Assembly (NCBI RefSeq): GCF_003400205.1
Contig: NZ_QUQV01000001.1
Coordinates: 62,001 to 126,000 of the forward strand
Direction: 5' to 3'
Origin: Bacillus sp. HNG
Lineage (GTDB): Bacteria; Bacillota; Bacilli; Bacillales; Bacillaceae_L
Length of the DNA: 64,000 nt
This document shows positions 18,926 to 27,136 of the stretch, piece after piece. The translations under genes and the position numbers were made by a program. The notes below the pieces were generated by a model. It searched no databases, was not told the DNA's origin, and saw nothing but the letters and a program-made list of their open reading frames with translations. Every line of letters starts with the position of its first letter. Within the stretch, counting starts at the first letter, position 1.

Positions 18926-18953
18926 ACAGTACAACCCATAGGCTCATATCATA
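18926..18953 (+). promoter_or_regulatory. Possible sigma-K promoter of the YjcZ-type gene
   Basis: CATATCATA (18945-18953) fits the sigma-K -10 pattern CATAnnnTA, and an ACA at 18926-18928 lies 16 bp upstream as the -35. This agrees with expression in the mother cell during sporulation. The match is by eye only. Confidence 0.45.
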
Positions 18954-18986
18954 AGAGTGTAAAGAAAAAGAAAGGGAGATGACACT

Positions 18987-19127
18987 ATGTACTACGGCGG
19001 ATGCGGATGCTACGATGGATTTGGGCACGGATATGGATACGGTGGTTATGGTTATCACCATGGCTTTGTATTAATTGTCGTACTATTTATCTTATTAATT
19101 ATTGTTGGTGCTTCTTGGGTACGTTAA
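18987..19127 (+). CDS. YjcZ-family sporulation peptide (46 aa)
   Basis: Tiny protein [20 protein letters not shown]... followed by a hydrophobic tail [17 protein letters not shown] ending in WVR. The Gly/Tyr-rich head plus this single membrane helix is the YjcZ/SscA pattern of small sporulation proteins. AAGGGAGATG lies just before the ATG, with a strong terminator right after. The family is known to act in spore coat or spore assembly; the exact role here is inferred. Confidence 0.88.
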   Translation: MYYGGCGCYDGFGHGYGYGGYGYHHGFVLIVVLFILLIIVGASWVR

Positions 19128-19149
19128 ATATATACAAAGCAATGAATAG

Positions 19150-19189
19150 AAAGGTTCCTTTCACAATTAGTGAAGGGAACCTTTTTTGT
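19150..19189 (+). terminator. Rho-independent terminator of the YjcZ-type gene
   Basis: 15-bp stem AAAGGTTCCTTTCAC with GTGAAGGGAACCTTT (one mismatch), 5-nt loop, T6 run. Confidence 0.85.
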
Positions 19190-19335
19190 TTACGATAAAA
19201 ATAATATGAAAACTAAAACAGTCAAATACATTTAGGTTAAATATAAAAACATTATGTTAACTTGTTGAATTTTTGAATAGATTATTACCCATAAAACAAA
19301 TGATAAAAGGTACATGTCTTTATTGAGGTGAGAGT

Positions 19336-20256
19336 ATGGTTAATCAATATGATGTCATCATTGTTGGCGGGGGGATTGCTGGTTTGCAGGCAGCGATTCA
19401 ACTTGGAAGATATAAACATAAAATCGCCGTCATTGATTCAAATGACGGCCGTTCCACAATTTGTAGGAACTACCACAACATCTTAGGCTGGCCAAATGGA
19501 GTCAGTGGAGAAACATTAAGAAATCTAGGGAAAATGCATGCTGAACGTTACGGTGTTTCATTTATTCAAAATGAAGTAGTAAAAATTGAAAAAAACCAAA
19601 ATGCTTTTCATATCCATTGTCGAGGTGGCGATGCATATTTAGCAAAACGGTTACTGCTTGCAACCGGCGTAAAGGACAATATTCCTTCCATTAAAAACAT
19701 TTATAAATGCCTTGGTCTAACCGTCTATGTATGTCCTGATTGTGACGGCTATGAAGTGGTTGATAAGCATGTGATCGTGATCGGTTCTGGTAAAACCGGA
19801 GCGAATATGGCCTTTACGCTAACCTATTTTACAAGAGATATTACTTTCATCAATCATGACTGGAGTAACCTTGACCATGAAGTGAATTTGATGTTAGACC
19901 AAAAGGGGATTACTCATATTCAAGATGAAACGGATGAGATTTTGCTTGATGAAAAAACTTCTGATTTTATCGGAGTACGCTTGAAAAGTGGAAAAATCAT
20001 TGAGGGAGAACGTGGTTTCTTAGGGTTTGGGGGAAACGAGGTCAGGTCAGATCTGGCTACCCAACTCGGTATTGAACGTCTAGAAAATAAACATATCATC
20101 GTAGATCCACGAACCAAAATGACGAATATTGAGCATGTATGGGCAGCTGGAGATATAGCGGTCCATTCCGAGCAAACTACAATCGCCATGGGGGATGGTA
20201 TGCAGGCAGCTATTTGGATACATAAAAGCCTTTTGGATGAAAAAACATCCGAATAA
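19336..20256 (+). CDS. Thioredoxin-reductase-like NAD(P)/FAD oxidoreductase
   Basis: 306 residues, about the TrxB length. The FAD-binding GGGIAGLQAA is at about 11-20, the redox pair C133-P-D-C136 (VCPDCDGYE) sits at the TrxB position, and the NAD(P)-binding VIGSGKTGANMAF follows. The C-terminal FAD motif VWAAGDIA is present. AGGTGAG precedes the ATG. Canonical TrxB has CATC/CAVC; the CPDC variant marks a subgroup whose partner (thioredoxin, bacilliredoxin or another) is uncertain. It is monocistronic between a terminator and a repeat array. Confidence 0.85.
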   Translation: MVNQYDVIIVGGGIAGLQAAIQLGRYKHKIAVIDSNDGRSTICRNYHNILGWPNGVSGETLRNLGKMHAERYGVSFIQNEVVKIEKNQNAFHIHCRGGDAYLAKRLLLATGVKDNIPSIKNIYKCLGLTVYVCPDCDGYEVVDKHVIVIGSGKTGANMAFTLTYFTRDITFINHDWSNLDHEVNLMLDQKGITHIQDETDEILLDEKTSDFIGVRLKSGKIIEGERGFLGFGGNEVRSDLATQLGIERLENKHIIVDPRTKMTNIEHVWAAGDIAVHSEQTTIAMGDGMQAAIWIHKSLLDEKTSE

Positions 20257-20340
20257 CGAAAGTATCATTCTTTACATACATATGATGTACTAATAGGCTT
20301 TTTAAATATTAAAACGCTTACATTTTTTTAAAAAAACTGG

Positions 20341-20600
20341 GGATTGGGGATAAGCAGGAGTTTATGTATTTATGAAGGGGATAACGATTAGTATTTGGTG
20401 TTGTAATGCCTTTCATAAAGCATATGAAAAGGATGATGGTTGGAATTTGGTGTTGATATGCCTTTCATAAAGCATATGAAGAGGATCATGGTTGAAATTT
20501 GGTATTGTTATGCCTTTCATCGAACCTATGAAAGGCAACACGATTAAGATTCTCATTTGTTTTGCCCTTCATTTAACTGGACACTACCTCCCGCATCAAG
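20341..20600. repeat. Second 52-bp tandem array (three to four units)
   Basis: ATTTGG-like boxes start at 20393, 20445, 20497 and (diverged) 20549, exactly 52 bp apart. Units share TGCCTTTCATAAAGCATATG, then GAAnAGGATnATGGTTG. The first and last units are eroded. The sequence differs from the array at 11650-12009 although the period is identical. It fills most of the 500-bp gap between the flavoprotein gene and the kam/yod cluster; nothing else was recognised there. Confidence 0.88.
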
Positions 20601-20756
20601 ATCGAGCCGCAAAACTAGTAAACGTGTAGACTACTTAGGTTTCACACATCATGCTCACAAACAAAACTAGGAAACCATGTACCGAAAATCAAAACAAGGA
20701 GCACTCCGCATATTAAAAAAAGCACTGCAATACCATTTTGGCGAGGAGGGTTCGTA

Positions 20757-22112
20757 ATGGACGAAACCCGCTTGATAAAACCTTTATTGGATAAGGATTA
20801 TCCGATGATTAGCCATGGGGATGGGATTTATTTATATGATACAAACGGAAAAAGATACATCGACGGCTCATCAGGGGCCATCACGGCAAGTATCGGTCAT
20901 GGCGTCAAGGAAATCATTGAAGAAATCGAAAAGCAGGCACACAAAATATCATTTGTATACAGGTCACAATTCACAAGTGAGCCCGCTGAACAATTAGCCA
21001 AAAAACTAAGTGACCTAGCAAAAGGCGGTGAATACTGGTCTTTTTTTGTGAACAGCGGTTCTGAGGCAACGGAGACAGCAATGAAAATCGCGATTCAATA
21101 TTGGCAGGAAAAAGGGATCAAAGGAAAAAACAAAATTTTATCCCGCTGGATGAGTTATCATGGAATCACGATCGGTGCGCTTTCAATGTCCGGACATACC
21201 GGTAGAAGAGCTCGCTTCGTTCCTTTATTAGAGGACTATCCAACCATTCAGCCACCATATTGTTTTCGCTGCCCGTTTAACACCACATTTCCGTCCTGCA
21301 ACCATATGTGTGCATCAGAGTTAGAGCAAGCAATTAATCGAATTGGAGCTGAACATATAGCAGCCTTTATCGCTGAACCGATTATTGGAGCAGCGGGTGG
21401 GGCGATTGTCCCTCCTGAAGGCTATTATCAAGTCATTAAAGAAATCTGTGAAAAACATCAAATTTTATTTATCGCCGACGAGGTCATGACCGGGATGGGG
21501 CGTACCGGTAAAATGTTTGCCCTTGAACATTGGGATACTGAGGCAGACATCATTGCCCTCGGTAAAGGGATGAGCGCAGGGTACACACCGGTTGCCGCAA
21601 CACTCGTCAGTGAAAAGGTGATGGAACCTATACAAAAAGGGTCAAAGCTCATCATGAGTGGTCACACCTATAGTGCAAACCCTCAATCTGCAGCAGTTGC
21701 TTTAGCGGTCGTTGATTACATCGAATCTCATCAACTCGTTGAAAAATCTGAGAAACAAGGAAAATATCTCATTACGAAACTACAAGAATTACAAAAAACA
21801 CATTCAATTATTGGCGATGTTCGCGGAAAAGGACTGATGTGTGGGATCGAGTTTGTCTCAGACATGATCACGAAGTTTCCTTTTAAAAAGGAAATTGATT
21901 TAACATCACTTGTTGTTGCTCAAGGACAGAATAATGGTCTCCTATTATATCCAGCTGCTGCTGGGATCGAAGGTGTTGGTGGTGATGCCATCCTAGTTGC
22001 CCCACCATTAACAATTACAAGAAATCAAATCGATGAGCTAATCAAACTGCTTGATCAAACATTAAAAGATGTAGAAATGGAACTAAGGAATAAAGGTGTC
22101 ATATCAGCCTAA
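20757..22112 (+). CDS. yodT: Class III aminotransferase, YodT
   Basis: PLP-dependent omega-aminotransferase, 451 residues. The N-terminal GSSGAITASIGHG, NSGSEATETAMKIA and IADEVMTGMGRTG are typical, and the PLP lysine lies in LGKGMSAGYTPVAA. GAGGAGG precedes the ATG. In the beta-lysine pathway it is expected to remove the 3-amino group of N6-acetyl-beta-lysine, giving a beta-keto acid. It is the first gene of the yodT-S-R-Q-P run, with 17 bp to the next gene. Identification rests on family motifs and the matching set of neighbours. Confidence 0.88.
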   Translation: MDETRLIKPLLDKDYPMISHGDGIYLYDTNGKRYIDGSSGAITASIGHGVKEIIEEIEKQAHKISFVYRSQFTSEPAEQLAKKLSDLAKGGEYWSFFVNSGSEATETAMKIAIQYWQEKGIKGKNKILSRWMSYHGITIGALSMSGHTGRRARFVPLLEDYPTIQPPYCFRCPFNTTFPSCNHMCASELEQAINRIGAEHIAAFIAEPIIGAAGGAIVPPEGYYQVIKEICEKHQILFIADEVMTGMGRTGKMFALEHWDTEADIIALGKGMSAGYTPVAATLVSEKVMEPIQKGSKLIMSGHTYSANPQSAAVALAVVDYIESHQLVEKSEKQGKYLITKLQELQKTHSIIGDVRGKGLMCGIEFVSDMITKFPFKKEIDLTSLVVAQGQNNGLLLYPAAAGIEGVGGDAILVAPPLTITRNQIDELIKLLDQTLKDVEMELRNKGVISA

Positions 22113-22129
22113 TATGGAGGTGTCATGGA

Positions 22130-22825
22130 TTGATTGAAAATCGCTACAATAAGATTTCAACTCTAGAAGAGGCACTTGGACGTATCAATGATGGAACAAC
22201 CGTAATGTTTGGAGGCTTTGGTGGGATTGGAAGCCCTCCGACATTAATTGATGGATTACTTGAGAGAAATGTCAGAGATTTGACTTTGATTGGAAATGAT
22301 ACTGGTTTTCCAAACATAGGAATTGGAAAACTAGTAAGCCGTGGTCATGCAAAAAAATGCATTGTGTCCCATATTGGTTCAAACCCGGTTGCAGGACAAT
22401 TAATGACAGAAGGAAAAATGGAAATTGAATTTTCCCCACAAGGGACACTTGCGGAACGAATTCGTGCGGGTGGAGTGGGGCTTGGTGGTATTTTAGTAGA
22501 TGTCGGAATTGATAATGAAATTGTATCAAATGGGAAACAAATCATTCACGTTGACGGTACTGATTATCTTTTAGAAAAGCCACTAACTGCTGAGGTTTCC
22601 ATTATTTTTGCGAAAAAGGCCGATCCATTTGGAAACCTCGTCTATGACAAAAGTGCCCGAAATATGAATCCGCTTGTGGCAATGGCAGGTAAATTCACGA
22701 TAGCCGAGGTTGAAGAAATTGTGCCACTTTCTGAACTTGACCCTGAGGAAATCGTGACGCCTGGAATTTATGTCGATATGATCATCGAAAGTAGAGGGGT
22801 GAATTGGAAATGGGTATGGGAGTAG
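22130..22825 (+). CDS. yodS: CoA-transferase subunit A-like, YodS
   Basis: 231 residues, 3-oxoacid CoA-transferase alpha-subunit fold (MFGGFGGIGSPPTLIDGLL, then GTLAERIRAGGVGLGG). TTG 22130 is the start: GGAGGTG lies 7 nt before it, and the nearby ATG at 22125 is followed at once by TGA. Works with YodR. The pair is thought to act on the beta-keto acid made by YodT, by CoA transfer or acetyl-CoA-dependent cleavage. It overlaps yodR by 16 nt. Confidence 0.88.
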   Translation: MIENRYNKISTLEEALGRINDGTTVMFGGFGGIGSPPTLIDGLLERNVRDLTLIGNDTGFPNIGIGKLVSRGHAKKCIVSHIGSNPVAGQLMTEGKMEIEFSPQGTLAERIRAGGVGLGGILVDVGIDNEIVSNGKQIIHVDGTDYLLEKPLTAEVSIIFAKKADPFGNLVYDKSARNMNPLVAMAGKFTIAEVEEIVPLSELDPEEIVTPGIYVDMIIESRGVNWKWVWE

Positions 22826-23451
22826 ATATTCGTAACGCAATTGCAAAGAGAGCAGCCCAAGAGATTAAGGATGGAATGATTGTTAATCTTGGAATTGGGA
22901 TTCCTTCCCTCGTTCCAAATCACCTACCTGCTGGCATAAATGTCATGATCCATGCAGAAAACGGAATTTTAGGGATTGGTCCAAGCCCAGAAAAGGGAAA
23001 GGAGGACGAGAACCTTTGTAATGCTGCTGGATATCCAGTAACAACTGCAACCGGATCTTCCTATTTTGATAGTTCAATTGCCTTTGGCATGATCCGCCGC
23101 GGGTATATTGATATCACCATCTTAGGCTCACTCCAGGTCAGTGAAAAAGGTGACCTAGCAAACTGGATTGTTCCAGGCAAACGCGTTCCAGGTATGGGCG
23201 GAGCGATGGAATTAGCGCAAAAAGCGAAGAAAGTCATTGTCTTAATGAATCATATCGACAAGCATGGAAACTCCAAGATTGTCAAGGAATGTAGCCTTCC
23301 ACTCACCTCGAAAAGCTGTGTCAATCTCATCATCACTGATATGGCTGTGATTGAGGTGAAAGAGGATGGACTTCATTTACTTGAAGTAATGGCTCCTTTT
23401 ACAGTCGAAGATGTCGTCAAAAATACAAGTGCCGAATTACAACTTGCCTAA
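22810..23451 (+). CDS. yodR: CoA-transferase subunit B-like, YodR
   Basis: 213 residues from ATG 22810, placed about 9 nt after GAGGGGTG; TTG 22804 and ATG 22816 are alternatives. Beta-subunit fold: NLGIGIPSLVPNHLP, HAENGILGIGP with the Glu that acts as nucleophile in CoA-transferases (AENG), then FDSSIAFGMIRRGYIDITILG. It forms a heteromer with YodS, whose gene overlaps it. Pathway step as for YodS. Confidence 0.88.
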   Translation: MGMGVDIRNAIAKRAAQEIKDGMIVNLGIGIPSLVPNHLPAGINVMIHAENGILGIGPSPEKGKEDENLCNAAGYPVTTATGSSYFDSSIAFGMIRRGYIDITILGSLQVSEKGDLANWIVPGKRVPGMGGAMELAQKAKKVIVLMNHIDKHGNSKIVKECSLPLTSKSCVNLIITDMAVIEVKEDGLHLLEVMAPFTVEDVVKNTSAELQLA

Positions 23452-23465
23452 GGGAGGAGAAGTGT

Positions 23466-24737
23466 GTGAGTGACAATAACGCGAATGTGAAAAAGTGGAT
23501 ACAAGAAAACAAGAGTAAAGGGATACGTCTTTTAAAAAAGCTCGTTCAAGAACCAAGTCTACAAGGGAATGAACGATCCTCGCAGGCAATTATTATTGAA
23601 AAATGCCGCCAACTAGGAATGGAAATTGATATCTGGGAACCAAATGGTGCAGAACTATTAAAGCATCCTTATTTTGTGTCACCTCGATCCACTTTTCTCG
23701 ATAGCCCCAATGTTGTTGGTGTCCTAAAAGGGACAGGTGGTGGGAAATCCCTTCTCTTAAATGGTCATATTGATGTCGTTCCAGAAGGCGATATTACACA
23801 ATGGGAGATGGATCCATATTCTGCTGAAGTGAAGGATGGAAAATTATATGGGCGCGGCTCTACTGATATGAAGGGTGGAAATGTGGCACTCCTTTTAGCG
23901 ATCCAAGCCATCAAGGATTCAGGTATACAATTAAAAGGAGATGTTATCTTTCAAAGTGTGATTGAAGAGGAAAGTGGTGGAGCTGGTACCCTTGCGTCTA
24001 TTTTAAGAGGATATAAAGCAGATGGGGCGATTATCCCGGAACCGACAAATATGAAGATTTTTCCTAAACAACAAGGATCCTTATGGTTTAAAATTGATAT
24101 TTATGGTCGAATTGCGCATGGCGGCACAAGGTATGAGGGTGTTAGTGCGATTGAAAAAGCGATGACTGTTGTCAATCATCTGTTAAAGCTGGAAATGATT
24201 CGCAATGGTGCAATTAATGACCCTTTGTATAAAAATACACCCATTCCTGTTCCAATTAATATTGGGAAAATTCAAGGAGGAACATGGCCATCTTCTGTTC
24301 CGGACGTTGTCACAATCGAAGGTCGAATGGGAGTTGCACCTGAGGAAACGATCGACCACGCCAAAGCTGAAATGCAACAATGGCTTGAAAAATTAGCCGA
24401 GATTGATAAATGGTTCGAGGAACATCCTGTTGAACTTGAATGGTTTGGCGCACGTTGGGTACCAGGCACGATTGAACCCGACCATGAGCTTATGAATCTT
24501 TTAAAAAATAGTTATAAACAGGTAAAAGGGAAAGAACCCATTATTGAAGCATCCCCGTGGGGTACAGATGGTGGGCTGTTAACAGCGGTAGGCAAAATTC
24601 CAACAATTGTCTTTGGTCCGGGAACAACTGAGGTTGCCCATTATCCAAATGAATATATAGAACTTGAGCGAATGTTTGAAACGGCAGAAATTATAGCTCA
24701 TACGATTTTAGCATGGTGTGAAGTTTCAGAAGATTAA
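23466..24737 (+). CDS. yodQ: M20 family deacylase, YodQ
   Basis: 423 residues, ArgE/DapE-type metallohydrolase. The first metal His-Asp is in LLLNGHIDVVPEG, the bridging Asp in GRGSTDMKGGN, the catalytic and metal Glu pair in SVIEEESGG, and a late metal His in TTEVAHYPNEY. GTG start with GGGAGGAGAAG upstream. In the pathway it probably deacetylates the shortened acetamido acid left after beta-keto cleavage. It lies 14 bp after yodR and 35 bp before yodP. Confidence 0.88.
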   Translation: MSDNNANVKKWIQENKSKGIRLLKKLVQEPSLQGNERSSQAIIIEKCRQLGMEIDIWEPNGAELLKHPYFVSPRSTFLDSPNVVGVLKGTGGGKSLLLNGHIDVVPEGDITQWEMDPYSAEVKDGKLYGRGSTDMKGGNVALLLAIQAIKDSGIQLKGDVIFQSVIEEESGGAGTLASILRGYKADGAIIPEPTNMKIFPKQQGSLWFKIDIYGRIAHGGTRYEGVSAIEKAMTVVNHLLKLEMIRNGAINDPLYKNTPIPVPINIGKIQGGTWPSSVPDVVTIEGRMGVAPEETIDHAKAEMQQWLEKLAEIDKWFEEHPVELEWFGARWVPGTIEPDHELMNLLKNSYKQVKGKEPIIEASPWGTDGGLLTAVGKIPTIVFGPGTTEVAHYPNEYIELERMFETAEIIAHTILAWCEVSED

Positions 24738-24772
24738 TGATATGATGATAGAAAAGATTTTGAGGAGGTTTG

Positions 24773-25630
24773 ATGTTGTCAGGTCAGAAGTATAGTGAAC
24801 TAATACAAGTAAATGCCGCTACATATCAAGCAAGCATCGTCATAGATTATTTTAATCGCAGGTTGAGAGTATTAGAATACCGTGGAAATCTACTTTCACT
24901 TTTAGATGAGGTTCACGTGATTGCCGTACAGCATTCCTTTGAAAAAATCATTTGTATGGCAAAAAGAGAGGACCTACATCGTTTTATGGCTCACGGTTAC
25001 ATGATCGAAGCGATGATCTCTAAATATTTTAATGGTAGTGATGCCTATTTTGTTACGAAATATTTTTCAAATGAAAGAAGAAACAGTGAAAAATGGATGG
25101 AAGAAGAAAAAATAATCACTGACATCTTACGCAATCCACAGGAAACCAAGCATACAGACACCGACTTTTTTATCCGCAAAGCAACGCCGAAAGACGCAGG
25201 GCAACTAGCCGCGTTATATAATACTGTGTTTCAAATTTATCCAACACCATTAAACAACCCAGACTATATTGAGCAAGTGATGAAGGAATCGACCATTTTT
25301 TATGTAGTCGAGGATAACGGAACGATTATAAGTGCTGCCTCAGCCGAAGTGAACCCTACCTTTTACAATGCAGAACTCACCGACTGTGCGACGCTGGATG
25401 CATATCGAAAACATGGTTTAATGAAAAAGCTCTTGGTTCAACTTGAAAAAGAGCTGATAAATAATGGAATCTATTGTGCATACTCGATTGCGAGGGCACT
25501 TTCATATGGTATGAATAAAAGCTTCTATCAGTTAGGATACACGTATACTGGCAGACTCACTAACAATTGTTATATTTTTGATAAGATTGAAGATATGAAT
25601 GTGTGGGTAAAAGATTTAACTAAGAAATAA
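24773..25630 (+). CDS. ablB: Beta-lysine N6-acetyltransferase, AblB/YodP
   Basis: About 285 residues; start ATG 24773 or TTG 24776 after GAGGAGG. N-terminal 130 residues are specific to AblB, and the C-terminal half is a GNAT domain (FFIRKATPKDAGQLAALYN, TDCATLDAYRKHGLMKKLL, YSIARALSYGMNKSFYQLGY). AblB acetylates the side-chain amine of beta-lysine using acetyl-CoA. In methanogens and Bacilli the product serves as an osmolyte; with the yodQ-T genes beside it, it can instead be a catabolic intermediate. Next to kamA, as in other ablAB loci. Confidence 0.88.
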   Translation: MLSGQKYSELIQVNAATYQASIVIDYFNRRLRVLEYRGNLLSLLDEVHVIAVQHSFEKIICMAKREDLHRFMAHGYMIEAMISKYFNGSDAYFVTKYFSNERRNSEKWMEEEKIITDILRNPQETKHTDTDFFIRKATPKDAGQLAALYNTVFQIYPTPLNNPDYIEQVMKESTIFYVVEDNGTIISAASAEVNPTFYNAELTDCATLDAYRKHGLMKKLLVQLEKELINNGIYCAYSIARALSYGMNKSFYQLGYTYTGRLTNNCYIFDKIEDMNVWVKDLTKK

Positions 25631-25687
25631 TTGGCCGAATTTTCGGCATCAAACGCCGGAATTTCATCATCCGATTAGGAGGTGGAG

Positions 25688-27064
25688 ATGGTGCAAATCG
25701 GGGAAGAACTCGTCATCGCCATTTTAGATAGCATAGATGAAGCCATTCATGTTGTTAATGAGGAAGGAATCACCATCTTCTATAATCAGGTCGCAGCAGA
25801 GCACGATGGGCTTAGCCGCGAGGAGGTTCTGGGTAAGCATCTTCTTGAGGTTTTTCCCTCATTAAATGAAGACTCTAGTACTCTATTAAAAGTTATTCGA
25901 ACAAAACAGCCGATTTTTCATCTCCCCCAAACCTATAAAAATAAATGGGGAAAGCTGATTGACACAGTGAATACGACCCTTCCGATTAAAATAAACGGTA
26001 CCTTCATTGGGGCTGTCGAGATTGGAAAGGATTACTCTAAAATCAAAGATTTATCAAATAAATTAATGGACCTTCAATCAAAGGTTCGGGGTGTATCAAA
26101 AAAACCGAATGAAATTTACGGAGCTAAATACACCTTTCATGACATCCTGACGAAAAATGAGCACTTCACTCATGTGAAGCAACAAGCAACTAAGGTTGCC
26201 AACTCTTCATCAACCGTATTGGTGTATGGGGAGACTGGCACAGGAAAAGAGCTACTTGTTCAAGCGATTCATAATGAATCAGCACGAAGACAGGCACCAT
26301 TTATTGCTCAAAACTGTGCGGCCTTACCTGAAAGCTTGTTAGAAAGCATTTTATTTGGAACCGTAAAAGGCAGTTATACAGGTGCGGTCGACCGTGCCGG
26401 GTTATTTGAAATTGCCCATGGTGGAACACTCTTTTTAGACGAAATCAATTCAATGCCACTCGAACTCCAATCACGATTACTTCGTGTACTTGAAGATGGA
26501 ATGGTACGCAGAATTGGTAGCCCAAAAGCCTTTCAAGTGGATGTCCGAGTGATTGTAGCATTAAATAAATATCCCTCGGAGTGTGTGAAGGCGGGTGAAT
26601 TACGACCGGATTTGTATTACCGATTAAATGTTTTTTCACTTGAGATTCCACCATTACGCGAACGAATTGGAGATATCCCTTATTTAGTTGATCATTTTAT
26701 CGGAATTTATAACCATAGCTTTCAAAAAAATGTGTCGAAAGTGGACGATGAGGTATTAGACTTTTTCGTGCAATACAAGTGGCCGGGAAATGTTCGTGAG
26801 TTAAAGCATATTATCGAGCATGCGATGATCATGGCAGAAGGTGGGAACTTGACCAAGAAATTACTACCAAATCATCTTGTCAATTCACAGGCGATAGTCT
26901 CATCACCTCCGTTAAGGCCACTGCGTGAAGCCGTACAAGAAACGGAAAACACTTTAATTGAAGCTGCAATGAAAAAATCAGGTGGAAATATCAACAAGGC
27001 CGCAAAACTACTTGAAATCCCACGTCAAACCTTGCAGTACAAATTGCTAAAAAAGAAATTTTAA
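25688..27064 (+). CDS. Sigma-54-dependent transcriptional activator (PAS-AAA-Fis)
   Basis: About 458 residues; start ATG 25688 or GTG 25691 after AGGAGGTG. Domains: PAS (about 8-115, [19 protein letters not shown]), AAA+ (about 150-380) with Walker [10 protein letters not shown] and Walker [10 protein letters not shown], and a Fis helix-turn-helix at the end ([20 protein letters not shown]). The sigma-54 contact loop reads GSYTGA in place of the usual GAFTGA. It lies directly before kamA and its sigma-54 promoter, so it is the likely activator; the kam locus of B. thuringiensis is known to use sigma-54 and a RocR-like activator. The ligand may be lysine or a pathway intermediate. Confidence 0.9.
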   Translation: MVQIGEELVIAILDSIDEAIHVVNEEGITIFYNQVAAEHDGLSREEVLGKHLLEVFPSLNEDSSTLLKVIRTKQPIFHLPQTYKNKWGKLIDTVNTTLPIKINGTFIGAVEIGKDYSKIKDLSNKLMDLQSKVRGVSKKPNEIYGAKYTFHDILTKNEHFTHVKQQATKVANSSSTVLVYGETGTGKELLVQAIHNESARRQAPFIAQNCAALPESLLESILFGTVKGSYTGAVDRAGLFEIAHGGTLFLDEINSMPLELQSRLLRVLEDGMVRRIGSPKAFQVDVRVIVALNKYPSECVKAGELRPDLYYRLNVFSLEIPPLRERIGDIPYLVDHFIGIYNHSFQKNVSKVDDEVLDFFVQYKWPGNVRELKHIIEHAMIMAEGGNLTKKLLPNHLVNSQAIVSSPPLRPLREAVQETENTLIEAAMKKSGGNINKAAKLLEIPRQTLQYKLLKKKF

Positions 27065-27091
27065 TCGAAATCTCCTCTCTGCCTTATAAGT

Positions 27092-27106
27092 TGGCATGCA
27101 ACTTGC
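27092..27106 (+). promoter_or_regulatory. Sigma-54 (-24/-12) promoter of kamA
   Basis: TGGCATGCAACTTGC has GG and GC separated by exactly 10 bp and matches TGGCAc-N5-TTGC at all but one position. It lies in the 72-bp gap between the sigma-54 activator gene and kamA, 31 nt before the kamA start. Confidence 0.88.
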
Positions 27107-27136
27107 ATGTTACTAAAAGTAGGGAGGAGATTTTTT

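Noticed and set aside
22125-22133. ATG GAT TGA before yodS as a start
   Set aside because: It is a two-codon frame; the yodS frame starts at TTG 22130, which the GGAGGTG serves.
27107-27136. Earlier kamA start at ATG 27107
   Set aside because: It overlaps the -12 box of the sigma-54 promoter, and ATG 27137 has a strong ribosome site just before it.
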